From: Rhynchopus euleeides
Lineage: Eukaryota > Euglenozoa > Diplonemea > Diplonemida > Diplonemidae
Assembly: GCA_963210315.1 (NCBI GenBank)
Contig: OY723241.1
Location: 2,356,001-2,420,000 of the forward strand
Reading direction: 5' to 3'
Length of the DNA: 64,000 bases
The translations under genes and the position numbers were made by a program. The notes under the pieces are model-generated. The model worked only from the letters and a program-made list of their open reading frames with translations. It searched no databases and was not told where the DNA came from. Positions 10,432 through 21,958 of this stretch are shown here, one piece after another; within the stretch, counting starts at the first letter, position 1; the number at the start of each line of letters is the position of its first letter.

Positions 10432-12522
10432 ATGGGCAATCTCACCACGAAGGTGAAGGTGATCGAAAATAGCGAAGGGCTGCTGAAGGAACCTCCGGAT
10501 TCGGGGTCGCTGACCGTTGCATGGGTGCAGCGGCAGTTGGAGCGCGGCGGGGAGAGCGTGTCGCTTTCGCAGGTCGATGTCGAGCAGCTCTGTGCTGCAG
10601 GAGTGGACGGCGAGATGCGGCAGGATGGCGGCGGTGTTAGCGGCAGCAGGATTGTCCGACTCCGCCTGACCTACGCAGAGGGTGGCAACCGGCTGCCGAA
10701 CGGGGCTGACACGCTCGTCATGAAGTGGACGAGCTTCAAGCGTGTCCCCCCGATGCCGATCAACCTGCGTGTGGCGCAGGTCGTCATCTTCCACGTCAAC
10801 CAGGCAGACCTGTTCCGCACGGAGCACTACTTCCTGACGCAGGTGAAGGAGGTGCACACTTGGGGCGTGAAGACCCCCATCACCTACTCCACGGCGATGC
10901 AGGATGCGACTGAGCCAGCAAGTTGCCTCCGGCTTGTCGCAGACATGAGGTGTGTTGATAGGGACCCACGTCGGGTGGGGTGGATGCCGGTCGGGTGGAT
11001 GGGGTTTGCCATGCATTGCCGCCTCAATTTATTCAAGGTTTTTGTATTTACTACAATGGGGCTTCACTCAGAAGTGCAGAACATGTGTGAGACCTGCCTC
11101 AGAACCACAAACGAGGTGATAAACTGACACAGCTTGACACGCGCTTTTAAATTGGCGGCCCGACTGCATCAGACCGGATTCTGATGTTACCTACCGCTGC
11201 ACGCACACACACAGGTCGGACCTCATGACGTCATGCCTGATGCAGGACATCGGTGCGTATAAGACCCCCGCAGACCCCTTTGAGAACATCACGCGTTCCC
11301 AGGCACGGGGTGCCCTGAGGAACGTGGCACGGCTGCACCGTGCGACATGGGGGCGGTGTAAGAAATGGACGGTATGCGCTGCTCCGGCCTTTGCCGCACC
11401 ACCGCCACAACACAGCCCGACCTGCATGAAATCTACGGGAGGAACGGGTTTGCCACCAGCCACACCGGGCTGTACGGCCTGAAGGGGAGTGGCGTCTACA
11501 AGAAGAAGAAGAAGTTCGCCACCACAAAAGGCCCAGAAGGCTTCTGCAAGACATGGGGCTCCGGCAACAAACGCCCCGGGAACGACGCGGGTCTGCTGGC
11601 CATCAAGGAGGTCGCGGGCGACCCGAACCTCCTGACAGCGCTAAAGGATCTGCAGCGGAACTGGGCTTCGGTGTTTCCGAGCCTCGGAAGCAAAGACCCA
11701 CTGTGCATGGTCCACGGCGACTTCCACCACTGGAACAACATGTTTGGGGAGAGCGACGACGACGTGATGCTGATCGACTGGCAATACTTTGGGGCTGGCC
11801 GCCCGATGTACGAAGTGCTGTTCTTCCTCAATGCAGGGGTCAACGTCAGCACGGTGTCTGAAGACCAAGACCTCATCCGCTCCTACCACGAGGTGCTGAC
11901 GTCACCTGACCTGCCCGGGCCCGTTCCAGATGTCAGCATCGATGACCTTATGGTGCAGTACCGCTTGGCCCTGATCGACTGCGCAACAACGATGTGCCTG
12001 TCGATGGGCACTGCCACGATGGGCGTTTCGTACACGCCAAAAGACTACCTCGGGATGGCGAAGGATCCGAAGCAGAAGGACTTTGTATGCCTGCACCACC
12101 ACCCACCCCATTCCCCGTTTCCCAGCTATCCTCGTGTCGTGTCGGGTCAAGAAGTGTCCCCAGAGGCGATCGCCCCGGGAGGGGTTGCTTCTTTGCGGCT
12201 GTTTTTCGAAAGGCCTTCAGAGGGTGCTGTGTGTATGGTGCGGTTTTCCGTGTTCTGTGTGCTGCCTCTTCACCCCGTGTCGTGTGGAATGCGCGCGATG
12301 TCTTGATGCACCTCAGTGCGCTAGTGATCCACCTACCCTCGTCCACCACAGGTGATGGGTGGGATGCTTCTGTCGAACCGTATCTTCAAGCGACTGATGG
12401 CTGTGCACTCACACTACGGCGGGTTTTCGCAGGTGCTGGACCACTACAGGCAGCCCACAACTGCACCAGCGGAAACAGACCTTCTCTTCTCAGACCTGGC
12501 GACGTCGCCATCCACGCAGTGA
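10432..12522 (+). CDS. Choline/ecdysteroid-kinase-like (CHK/APH-fold) small-molecule kinase, four exons
   Basis: My exon model is 10,432-10,949, 11,215-11,355, 11,442-12,084 and 12,352-12,522. All junctions keep phase and give about 490 residues. The APH-fold catalytic loop is HGDFHHWNN, with Asp as the predicted base and Asn as the metal ligand. The second metal motif is LIDWQYF, the DFG equivalent. Before these, SCLMQDIGAY and ARLHRATWG match the hinge and helix region of CHK/EcK-type kinases. The enzyme would phosphorylate a small hydroxylated metabolite with ATP in the cytosol; the substrate is unknown. Introns 1 and 3 have clean GT and AG ends. Intron 2 (86 bp, GTGTAA to GGGAG) is the weakest, because its better-looking acceptor at 11,415 would break frame. 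The last exon ends on TGA at 12,520-12,522. Confidence 0.8.
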
Positions 12523-14082
12523 TGATGAACAGAGGCAAACAGGGGGACAGGGGGACAGGGTCCCGGCATCATTATGTAGACAGCGTGGGCGGGTTTGCAG
12601 AAGCCATCGGTGCGGGAGGCTCCGCAAGGCCTCAACCAGTCAACGCACTCTGTTGCTTGCGGGTGGGGCAGGTCTGGAAGAAATGCCAGGCCGCTTGCTG
12701 GACACCCGAAGCAGAGAGTGGCATGGTTGCTTAAAAAATATTGCGGGGCGGGTTGCTGGCCTGTCCCGACCCTAAGCGGTGGCTACTTTTCCCAAAAAAA
12801 ATGATTGTTGTTGTCAAGCGCTAAATAACGCTGAACTCAGTTTTCCCCCCTGCCTCTTTTTTGCTTAGCTGCGCCCCCTAGCTTTCTCTTTGTGTGTGTT
12901 CAACCAATTGTAGTCCGGGACTGTTTTATACAGTTGCCGGGCAGGGTGTATCGACCAAAAAGCGCCGATGAGCTATCTAGAGTGCGATTCCCCCCTCCCC
13001 CCTCGTGCGATTCTACGATAGGGGTGGGGTGGGGTGAGGTGGGGCGGGGCTTCGCTCTCGAGAGACGACAGAAACGTGAACCGCCACGAAACATAGTTCG
13101 AATCAGCTCTCCACAGTTTCTAGACACACAGTGTCCCCCCCCCAGCACGCAATGGGAACACATTGCCATGCCGGTGGGTAGACATCTGTTCAAAACATCA
13201 TTGAAAACCGGCGTATGACCCATCTCGTGTGCGCCGTGATTTCCCGCTCGATGGTGGTCGGTCTGGGCCAGATAAACTGTCCTCCGGGGCCTTGTGTGCC
13301 TTGCGTTGTACCGTCCTTCGGATGAAATTCAGAAGGGGCGAGGGGGGGGGGGGATTTAAAGCTTCCAACGAGATCTCTGAAAACCCCACTTCTGAATTCA
13401 CATGCCGGGACGGGCAGAGGGAGGGAGGGGGGGGGGGGTTCGGAAAATAGGCAATGCTGGCCCAACTGGCTCAGGCCGATCACCGAACTCTGTTATTCTT
13501 TCATTGAACACACCGTCCGCGCTCGCGGCAGGTGCCGTATCTAGACAAGATGTTGCAACCAAGGACGTCGTTGTTTCACCCCCGCTGGAGTTGCACCCCG
13601 ACCCCCTCCCCCGCGTCGTGCAGGGTGTGCCAGAGAGGCCTGGCCCGTGCGAGTCCTGCTCGAACCCCCCCCCCCCCCCGTTCCTGCCCGCCCCTCAGCA
13701 GGCATGTCGCTAAGCGTCGACCGTCGACCCAGTGATTTTTGGTTTCCCCCCCAGGCCGTTCGCTCGGGGCGAAGTTGGGCCAGGGGAAAAGATAGCGGTG
13801 GGGGTAGGGGGGCTAGCCCCAGTTGGCGGGCTGAGCGGCGGATTAGGTGGGGGTAGCCGCAGGGACAGTGGGTGCTAATGAAAAACCGGTTTGCAAAACC
13901 GGTTTTTGCCAAAACCGGTTTTTCAAAAAAAAAAAACTATAAAAAAAATTCGGGAACATTCCACCTTTTTCCCGACTATGCCCACCCTGCTTAGAGGGTA
14001 CACAGGTCACCTGGACACCAATAATGGCCCCACTACGAACCGCGATTGACCCAAAGAGTCCAAGAACGCGAAGGAGAAGGCC
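12523..14082. other. Intergenic, start of a repeat-rich gene desert
   Basis: No gene is supported. An R1 copy lies at about 12,893-12,996. Several C or G runs follow at 13,340-13,440 and 13,660-13,680. At 13,878-13,925 there are three closely spaced copies of the palindrome aaaccggttt. A block near 14,022 (ggccccactacgaaccgcg) has relatives near 4,455, 25,214, 27,230 and 58,880. Confidence 0.5.
12893..12996 (+). repeat. Dispersed repeat R1, diverged copy
   Basis: It carries tagtccgggactgtt, cagttgccgggcagggtgta and the tail gagtgcgatt in the R1 order, with extra bases before the tail. Confidence 0.55.
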
Positions 14083-17000
14083 AGATGTTCGCTACCGTGG
14101 CCTCCGGCGGCTGGGGGGCTCCGCCCCCCAGACCCCCCCTGTGCTGTGTGCCTGTCGAGTGGACGTTGGTGCACCATGGCAAGTGGAAAACGGCACACCA
14201 CCAGGAGTACGACATGGTCGTGAGTGAAGACGGGGTACGTGCAGACTACCCCACCCCTGACAAGTCCGTACGACTTCCTCGTTGTCCACTGGCGATCGAC
14301 ATTGCCTCGCCCGGCGCTGTTGGAGCACGAAGTCCGGGGATTCCCCTTCAGCCCCCCTGTCCAGCAGTGGTCTCTCAAGGGCTTGGCGTGCACCTTCTGG
14401 CACTCCTGACGTTGCCCTACAGTTCCTGAGACAGATCCATGGCTGGAGGCACGGCCGGGTGGTGTAGCAAAGGACACCTGCTCTCCCAGCACCTCACACA
14501 TCTCCAACAGGGTGTATGTGGGGTGCTGTGTGAGGCGTCCGTCGGCTTTATGAAGCAACCAAAGTCGGGATGCGGGCAGGTGCCCCGCTCACCCCATACA
14601 TGGACAGGAAACGCCAAAACGGCGCCAAAAAACGAAAAACGGGAAAACCGGCAAAAACCGTCTTTTTTGCAGAATTTGGAAAGTCACCCACTATCCCTGG
14701 GTAGCCGCCCTCCAGAGCATATTATAGGGGGTCTAAACTGAGGCGATCCCTCACATTTAAGGGGGAAAAAAAAAAGATTTCCGGGAAAAATCCGGGGGGG
14801 GAAAAACTGGTGGCGGCTGGGCAGCTCCGCAGCTGAGAGTGGACTCATGCCCACAGACTGCGAGCAACTTACCCGACCGTTTTTCTGTCCAGTTTCTTTG
14901 TCAAACCCCGAGAAAACGCAGGCCGCGAAGGGGCGGACGTTCACTACCGTGGCCTCCGGCGGCTGGGGGGCTCCGCCCCCCAGACCCCCCTGTGCCGTAT
15001 GCCTGTCTTTAGTCACCCCAAACCCTTTGGGGTGACATCAGGGAATGGAATACAGACCACCCTCGGGAGGCAGGATTGTATGCCAGAGGAACAGATGCTC
15101 ACTACCGTGGCCTCCGGCGGCTGGGGGGCTTCGCCCCCCAGACCCCCCTGTGCTGTATACCTGTACCCAAACCCTTTGAGGTTACATCAGGGAATAGACT
15201 GCAGTCCACACTCAGTAGCCTCAGGAGGACGCAGCAGCTCATGCAGAATCTGTACACGCAAGGAACAGCCCGGAACGCCCGGAAGAAGCAGATGTTCACT
15301 ACCGTGGCCCCTGTGGCATGTGCCTGTATTGTATCCAAGTCCTTGCGCGCCCGGGTCTGCAGAAATCGGCCCCGAAATCTATTTTTTGGACTAACCTCCG
15401 GCACCCGAGGCTGGACCCGATCACTGATCCCTGAGAGAGGAACCGGGAGGTGACCCATTCATCACAAGTCTCGCTTGCCGGGGGGTCCGTCAAAAAATCG
15501 GGGGACGCCTCACATTTAAGCCCAAATGAGCGTAGATTTCGCCCCTATAAAATGCCCTGCCGCCCTCACTAAAAAAAAAAAAATACCGATCGCCGCCAGG
15601 GCTGTTCCTAACTGGGGGGCTTGTTCCCCACTTTCAGGATTCTGAACTTTTTTTCTAAGAATTTTTGTAAGGGAAAAAAAGTTTTTTTCTAAGAATTTTG
15701 TTAGGGGAATTTTTTTCTAAGGTTGTTTCGCAGAGGAGAAAACTTTTTCTAAGTTTTCCCCAGTCGACAGGGCGCGCACAAGGATGGAAGGGAAGTCTGT
15801 CCCCCGTACCGTTCGCCTTGCTGGCCAACTGGAGAGCCAGACGTTCACTACCGTGGCCTCCGGCGGCTGGGGGGCTCCGCCCCCCAGACCCCCCTGTGGC
15901 GTACGTCTCGTACTCAAGCCCTTCGAATCCCATCAGGTCGGGGTCCAACCACTCCAGTCGCCTCTGAGGACGCAGCCAACTCGCACAGAATCTGTACGCC
16001 CACACGAACAGGTGTTCGCTACCGTGGCCTCCGGCGGCTGGGGGGCTCCGCCCCCCAGACCCCCCATGTAGCGTGTGCCCGTCCATCTATCTCACTTCCC
16101 CGGGTACAGTGCAGCGTAGGAGGTCAGCGCCGCATCCATGAAGCGCTTCTTCGAAGCCTGACTGACATCGGACAGGAGGTCGGGCTTCCCCACCTGGGAG
16201 GTACACTTGCCGCGTTCGCGACATGCGTGACACACGACACGCTACCTGAAACGTGAGTGTGCCTTGCTAACACGGGCATTTCAACGGTCTGCCGACGACC
16301 GTTCCCCAAACCAGTAAACCAGCAGTTTTGGAAAATCGGAGAGATCACCCTGCTGCGCTGAATATGGTGCGCACCACTGCAAAAATCCCCGGGAGCTTTT
16401 GGGCTTTCAGACCTGAAGGGGCCAGCACGTGGGTGGCGTCGGGGAGTGGCAGCTTTGTAACTGTCCTCCAGCTGCTGGCATGTCCAGCCCTGCGAGAGTG
16501 CCAAGGTGTATTGAGTCCCTGCGGAGCACAACCCCCGATGAGAACGAGTGCCAGATGATCCTCATTCATTTTCAGCTGTAACGCGCATGAGGGGCACTCT
16601 CTGCCGCAAGCATCTCTGGGCATCACTCAAGAGCTGTCACATGATGACGCGGAGAGAAATCAGAGAAAAAGTCCCGCCTGACGGGCACGCGCCTGGAAAC
16701 TGTGGGGGGGCGAGCAAAAAATCCCTTGTAAAAATTCTTAGAAAAAACCTGGTTCCCCGACCCAAAAAACCTGGAAAAAGGGCTCGTTCCCCGCCCAGGC
16801 CTGCCGATCGCCCATGCTTGCTGCTAAATGATATTGACGTTGGTGGGGGGTGGTTCGGGTTTCCACCCCCCGTAGAAGAGCGTCAACCCGGTTACACTGG
16901 TTCGACGGTCGACGTCGAAGAGAGTATGGTTTTACAGGAACAGATGCTCACTACCGTGGCCTCCGGCGGCTGGGGGGCTCCGCCCCCCAGACCCCCCTGG

Positions 17001-17163
17001 ACTCCTTCGATACCCAGCAGGTCAGGGAACAACCGCTCCAGTAGCCTCAGGCCTCAGGAGGACGCAGCCAACTCGCACAGAATCTACGCCCACAATGAAC
17101 AGATGTTCACTACCGTGGCCTCCGGCGGCTGGGGGGCTCCGCCCCCCAAACCCCCCATGTAGC
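14083..17163 (+). repeat. Cluster of R2 hairpin repeats
   Basis: Seven full copies share the core actaccgtggcctccggcgg followed by ctggggggctccgcccccca and cccc. They lie at about 14,083, 14,933, 15,093, 15,840, 16,014, 16,941 and 17,099. The core holds a perfect 9-bp stem (ctggggggc with gccccccag) around a 3-base loop. An eighth copy near 15,289 has the flanks but lacks exactly the hairpin. Most copies come in pairs 158-174 bp apart, joined by a shared linker (cgcagccaactcgcacagaa, tacgcccacaatgaacagat). No protein is encoded: the recurring open frames translate the hairpin and change frame from copy to copy. Between pairs I see A/T-rich runs and nothing genic. Confidence 0.85.
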
Positions 17164-17874
17164 GTGTGTTCGTCTAGTAACCAAGTCCTTGCGAGATAGC
17201 TCTCTCTCTGCCCTCTCAACTGCTGGGGTCGAGAGGGTGTTCAGTTTGATGAAACGGGTGACCACATGTCTCAGAGGCTCCCTCCTCGACCTGACGATGG
17301 AGAGCCTCCTTCTGATCGACGCTGAGGGGGTATCACACAGGCAGCCATGGGGCAGTCCGTGGCATGTTTCCTCAGTAAGCCGCGCACTCTCAAGTACAGC
17401 TCATTCAACGAGTTGCAGGAGTGCATGAATGCAGTGAGGAGCTGGAGACGATCGACACCATCAGTGAAACAACCGGGGTGCAAACTGACGAGTAAGTGCA
17501 CGAGGCGCGCGGCGAAGCCGCGCGCGCGCTACCCCCACCTATTGGGCCCCGGTCAGAAAAGCTATCTTATGCCCTGAGTTGGGCCCAACTTCGCTAAAAA
17601 AATAAATCTTCGGGGGCCTTCGCTCTGTGTCAAATTGTGTCAGTGTGTCACACAGGCGGTTTTTTTCACCTTAGGCGAAATCGGCAAAAACGCCGCCAAG
17701 CCTTCGCTCTGTGTCACTGTGTGTCACTGACTCAGAGCGAAGGTCCCGTGACACAGGGGTGTTGGGGACAACGCAAAATTTGCGAAAAATCTCGAAAAAA
17801 ATTTCTGGCAGAGGTGAAAAAATTGGGTTCCACACAAAACTGGCTCCAAAGTGACATACTCCCACGTGGTCCTT
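17164..17874. other. Intergenic
   Basis: There is no supported gene. A hairpin cgcgcggcgaagccgcgcg lies near 17,500-17,520. Repeated words around cttcgctctgtgtca and its relatives occur at 17,600-17,760. Confidence 0.4.
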
Positions 17875-18052
17875 ACACACTGTGTCATGCCCCCCCAGGC
17901 TTCTAACACACTGTGTCATGCCCCCCCAGGCTTCCAGCACACTGTGTCATGCCCCCCCAGGCTTCTAACACACTGTGTCATGCCCCCCCAGGGTTCCAGC
18001 ACACAGTGTCATGCCCCCCCAGGCTTCTAACACACTGTGTCATGCCCCCAGG
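17875..18052 (+). repeat. 31-bp tandem repeat, about six units
   Basis: The unit is cacactgtgtcatgcccccc plus caggcttctaa, repeated about six times. Units alternate between ttctaa and ttccag before the next cacac. Each unit contains the short palindrome acacactgtgt next to a C7 run. Confidence 0.9.
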
Positions 18053-19166
18053 CCGCCTTCCTCCCCCACTCCGTCTAAGTGGCTTTTCGGCGATCGCAGT
18101 GCTCCGTCCCTCCTGCTGCAACCAACTGAGGCTTCCGTCCCGTTGCCCGTCGCCACCTCGAGGGAGGTATCCCGGGGTTTCGACGGCGTCGTCCGGCCCG
18201 CCGTCGCCTCACGCCCACCAGTGCCTACCTCCGCCAGCTCCGCCACTCAGGAAGCACAGCTTTGACACCCGCGCCCTCGTCACACACATCTCTACCGCGC
18301 CCCTGCGCTGTGCTCCTCCGTCTCGTTCGCACCCCCTTTACCCTTCACGCCCGTGCAGCCCTGTCACCAGCTTTCCGGCGTAGTCGCCGCCGGTGTCCGG
18401 CGACGCCCGCTGAGGTTCCACAGGAACAGCCGGCAGACTACTTCGTGACAGGCAGCCGCCCTGGATCCCGTGCCAGAAGTCAACGAACGCGTCGGTGATC
18501 CGCTCCCGCCCCGCGGCAGCCCTTTCGGTGACCTCGAAGGTGTGCACCAGTTCCGACTGCGCCTCGCGTTGCAGCTGCCCGCCCCAACTCCTTCCCCTCC
18601 CGTCGCCCAGTCAGTCCCTCTCGCGTGCCGCCAGCTTTGGACCACACCCCGCTCGGCCCGCCTCGGCAGTTGTCCCCAGTACGCGCGCCTCCCGGGTCGG
18701 GTTCGCGCCCACCCTTTACCAGCCCCCTTGCGCATCGTTTTTTGAGCGCGCGGGAACGCGCAGCACCCCTGGCCATCGGCCAGTCGCCACCCCCCCGGCG
18801 CCCCCACCGCCCTCCGCGTCCAGCGCCAGGACAGCACATCCCCTGCTGGCACTGTTGCGCGGGGGGCCGCGCGAAGCGCGGCCCCGCGACCCCACCCCCA
18901 CCCCGCGCGAAGCGCGGGGTGGGGTCGCGGGGCTGGGGGTGGGGGTTTATCCTTATCTTCCTTGGGGGTGCAGGACCTCCCCCATGATTGACGAGTTGGG
19001 GGTATAGCTTGGCGGACGATGACGTGGCATCGACAGCGGCTTGCACCCCCCCCTGAAATAGGCGCGTGAACTCTTGCGTCACTTCGCACAGTGTGCATCA
19101 TGTTCAAATGACACGCAGGAGCCAGTAGGCTGCCTTTCAAACGGGGTGCCTGTCCCTGCTGGACAG
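18053..19166. other. GC-rich region with nested hairpins and a possible degenerate coding fragment
   Basis: On the minus strand around 18,590-18,400 one frame reads as plausible helical protein (REAQSELVHTFEVTERAAAG, then ITDAFVDFWHG), but it has no start, end or family that I recognise. At 18,858-18,945 a long inverted repeat contains two gcgcgaagcgcg hairpins. No complete gene is supported. Confidence 0.3.
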
Positions 19167-19446
19167 GGGGGTCTGGGGCCCAGCCGCCGGAGGCCATGGG
19201 AGTGAACATTTATTCCTGGCGGGCGCGGTTACTCACGGTATGGTTCCTCGGGGCCAGGCTGCGATGCCAGCACGCTAACCCAAATTGCAATACGGCGGGC
19301 GCAGATTCGGTGTGAATTGGGCTGCATCCTGGGTAGCCCGGGCCCTACCCGATGTGACGATAAATTGTCGCGCAAGGACACGCCACAGGGGGGTCTGGGG
19401 GGCGGAGCCCCCCAGCCGCCGGAGGCCACGGTAGTGAACGTCTGTT
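19167..19446 (-). repeat. Two inverted R2 copies
   Basis: A degenerate copy lies at about 19,167-19,210 and a full copy at about 19,383-19,446. Both are on the minus strand, opposite to the clusters at 14-17 kb and 27.7-28.0 kb. Confidence 0.75.
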
Positions 19447-19476
19447 CACAGGTTGGGGGCGCAGGAGGGGGGGGGG

Positions 19477-20637
19477 TAGGGGGGGTCTACTGCACCTAAA
19501 AAAGCGTGTACATTGGCCAAATTTTGAGAAACGAGTTTTTGACCCTCAAAAGCTGATTCTGCTGGCAGAAAGTGCCCAATATGCTCCGGAAACTCGTTTC
19601 CGCCCACTCCCAGGGGGTGGTATGCCCCCGACGATGATTTTTTTAGCAACGAAATTTTTTGGGACAGAACTTGTACCTGGGGCTATTTGTGCAGTCTGCT
19701 TATTTCCGCTGTTGCCCTTTGTATCACCCTCAGGGACTGCCAGCGGCGCCGGATGGCCCTCAGGAGGTCCGTCCGTAGTTCTGGTACGTGAACTGCGCCC
19801 TGCACAACACCCTGCTCGTCGGCGAGAGCAATCAGGTCTGGTTTCCTCTTCCTTTGAGAGACTGGCCCGTATCTCAACTGTAGACTCCGTCGACTCCCTC
19901 AATCCAGTCATTTGTGGCACCCAATCAGCCTCCCATTTGACAATGCAGCCATGCCTGAGTACTTCCCGATAATACCGTTGAGCGGAAGTTGGGGCGGGAA
20001 GCTGAGACGGGAAAATCTTGCGCTTCTGCTGAGCGCTATTTCTGACCACTTCTTGTACCCGTGCCTGCTGTACCAGGTGCCTGTTCCAGTCAGCTGCCTC
20101 CCATCAGAGGAGGCATCTGAGAGACTCTCGTATGGCGTCCCTGTGCCACATGCTCGCAGGTGAGGCACCACACCCGAGGACGCGCTCCCTGGCAACGGAT
20201 GCGCCATGCCACACAGACCCAGCTGCCGTAAGCTCCCAAGAACAGCGTCAAATGGGACACGAACTGTACCATACTTCTCCCACAACTGTTCCTGGCGCGA
20301 TTACCTCAAATTGGCTTGGCTTTTGACCTCTGGAGGGCACCGAGAAACTGTTATGTTTCAGAACAATCAACGACAACAGTTCTTCTGTGCATCTGGCAGG
20401 TTGAGGTGTGTTTGCTCTGCTTGATGTGTCCTGTGGAGTGCAGCCCAGGTACAAGTTCTGTCCCAAAAATTTTGATTGCTAAAAACGGCATCGTCGGGGG
20501 CATACCACCCCCTGGGAGTGGGCGGAAACGAGTTTCCGGAGTATATTGGGCACTTTCTGGCACCAGAACGACCTTTTTGGGGTCAAAAACGTGTTTCTCA
20601 AAATTTGGCCAATGTTTCCCCCAGTAGACCCCCCCTA
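19477..20637. mobile_element. TIR element E19 (1.16 kb)
   Basis: Long terminal inverted repeats lie at 19,477-19,684 and 20,442-20,637. They begin tagggggggtctactg and include ggaaactcgtttccgcccac and ccagggggtggtatgccccc in opposite orientation, with only a few differences over about 200 bp. The inside (19,685-20,441) has minus-strand coding-like pieces. One, ending near 19,683, contains KRKPDLIALADEQGV and PELRTDLLRAI, a helix-turn-helix that resembles a SAP motif. Another has VWCLTCEHV. Frames are broken and no known transposase is visible, so it is probably a non-autonomous or decayed DNA transposon. I could not define a target-site duplication because both flanks are G or C runs. Confidence 0.8.
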
Positions 20638-21219
20638 GGGCAGTGCTCGCCGAATACGGGCATACGTATGCGTATTCATACGTATGCACGTATGCAGATT
20701 TCGGAAAAACGCTTGCATACGTCTGTTAATACTTTTGCACTGTACGCTGCCAGGCAGGGCTTCCCCTACACATGCCACTCGTTGGTGCCTGCCCACTGTG
20801 CCTCCTGCTGTTCTGGCACGAACAACGTCGCTACTGTGCCCAAAAATGCCCGGAAACACATTTTTGGGACATATGCGCACCCAGAGAGCCAGATTTGGCC
20901 GTTGGGGGAAAATCAGATTTTGGGTCCATCCGGGCCCAGTTACATGTACCAACTACTTTGGTACAGGAGCCAAGTGGGCCGTCGGGCCCGGCCCATACTT
21001 ATGGGCTTTCCCCGACCCAAGGTACGTGGGCCCACTGCGTACTGAGAACCTAGCCCACAGGACGACAGGACGCGCACAGGCACCGGGCCCACTCTCCTCC
21101 ACCTGTGACCTGCCAGCCGTATGCGTATTCGAGCCGTATGCGTATTCATACGTATGCACGTATGCAGATTTTGGGTTTTTCGAAGAATACGCGTATTCTG
21201 CAAGCACTGCCCTAGGGGG
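20634..21219. mobile_element. TIR element abutting E19 (about 0.59 kb)
   Basis: The left end cctagggcagtgctcg...gaatacg is matched in inverse at the right end near 21,180-21,216 (cgtattctgcaagcactgcc). The word gtatgcgtattcatacgtat occurs near both ends in the same orientation and is itself rich in the palindrome catacgtatg. The interior shows no convincing gene. Confidence 0.55.
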
Positions 21220-21231
21220 GGGGGCGGATGT

Positions 21232-21900
21232 TTATGGCGGTTCCTCAAATTGAAGCCTTGCCTGGAGCTGCTCCACAGCGTCCCGGGCATCGCTCTTCGC
21301 AGGAACTCCTCCTTCAAACGCTGCATGGGGATGTAGCGGCGGATGGTGCTCTCGTCGATCTGGCACAGGTCCTCCTGCAGCCACCTGATGCGCTCTTGCT
21401 TCGCAGAACTCGCCATCGTCACGCTTCTTCCTGACGCAGGCCTCCGCGAGCTGCTTCACCAGCTCCGCGTCCCCCCGATGCAACTGCGCGCGCTGGAGGG
21501 GGGCCCCGGATGGGAGGGCTAGGCGGTGCCGCATGGCTACACCTCGTGCAGGCTGCTGGATCGACGCCGCGGTCCCTGCAGCCGGATCGTCGCAAACCCC
21601 AGAGCTTGTGCGGCCAGGTGCAGGGCTGCGACCTGTCTCGACCCGCATCTCCGCCCAGGCCCGCTCAGTCCCGTAGCTCACGCCCGACTAGGCGTTTCAT
21701 CGCCTCGGGGATGAACCCCTCCGGAACTGGGTTCTTCCCCAGCCGTACGGCCTCGTCGTACAGCGCCCGTCTCCTGTATCGCTTTCATGAGCCGCTCGCG
21801 AGGGGGTGAAGGTGTAGCGCCCCTCGACGGGGTGCTGGAGGATGGCCCTCAGGTCATCGGGCTCATCGCGGTGGTATTGACAACTTGAGGCCCCCTGTGG
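21232..21900 (-). pseudogene. Degenerate protein-coding fragment, family unknown
   Basis: Minus-strand pieces in different frames read like one decayed protein. In order they include DDLRAILQHPVEGRYTFTP, RLMKAIQETGA, DEAVRLGKNPVPEGFIPEAM, ELVKQLAEACVRKK, then SSAKQERIRWLQEDLCQIDE and MQRLKEEFLRRAMPGTLW. At least two frameshifts separate them. The regular helix-rich composition is unlike the chance frames nearby. I do not recognise the family; a transposon-borne protein is possible given the setting. Confidence 0.4.
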
Positions 21901-21958
21901 TTAAGCCCCCCCTTGCCAGACCCCCCAGGGGGGGCTTAAACACGGGGGATCTCAGGTA
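21884..21958. repeat. 75-bp G-tract hairpin
   Basis: The left arm ggccccctgtggttaagccc pairs with the right arm gggcttaaacacgggggatc. The same kind of arms bound element A at 5,994-6,366. Confidence 0.6.

Noticed and set aside
14083..17163. Many short frames ending in GGWGAPPPRPP
   Set aside because: They are translations of the R2 hairpin in different frames and contexts, with no common start or protein.
17875..18052. CRISPR-like array
   Set aside because: The unit is a direct tandem repeat with no spacers of constant length, in a eukaryotic setting.
18364..19209. A 281-codon minus frame
   Set aside because: It crosses an R2 repeat and large hairpins. Only a short part around 18,400-18,590 reads like protein, and not in a complete gene.
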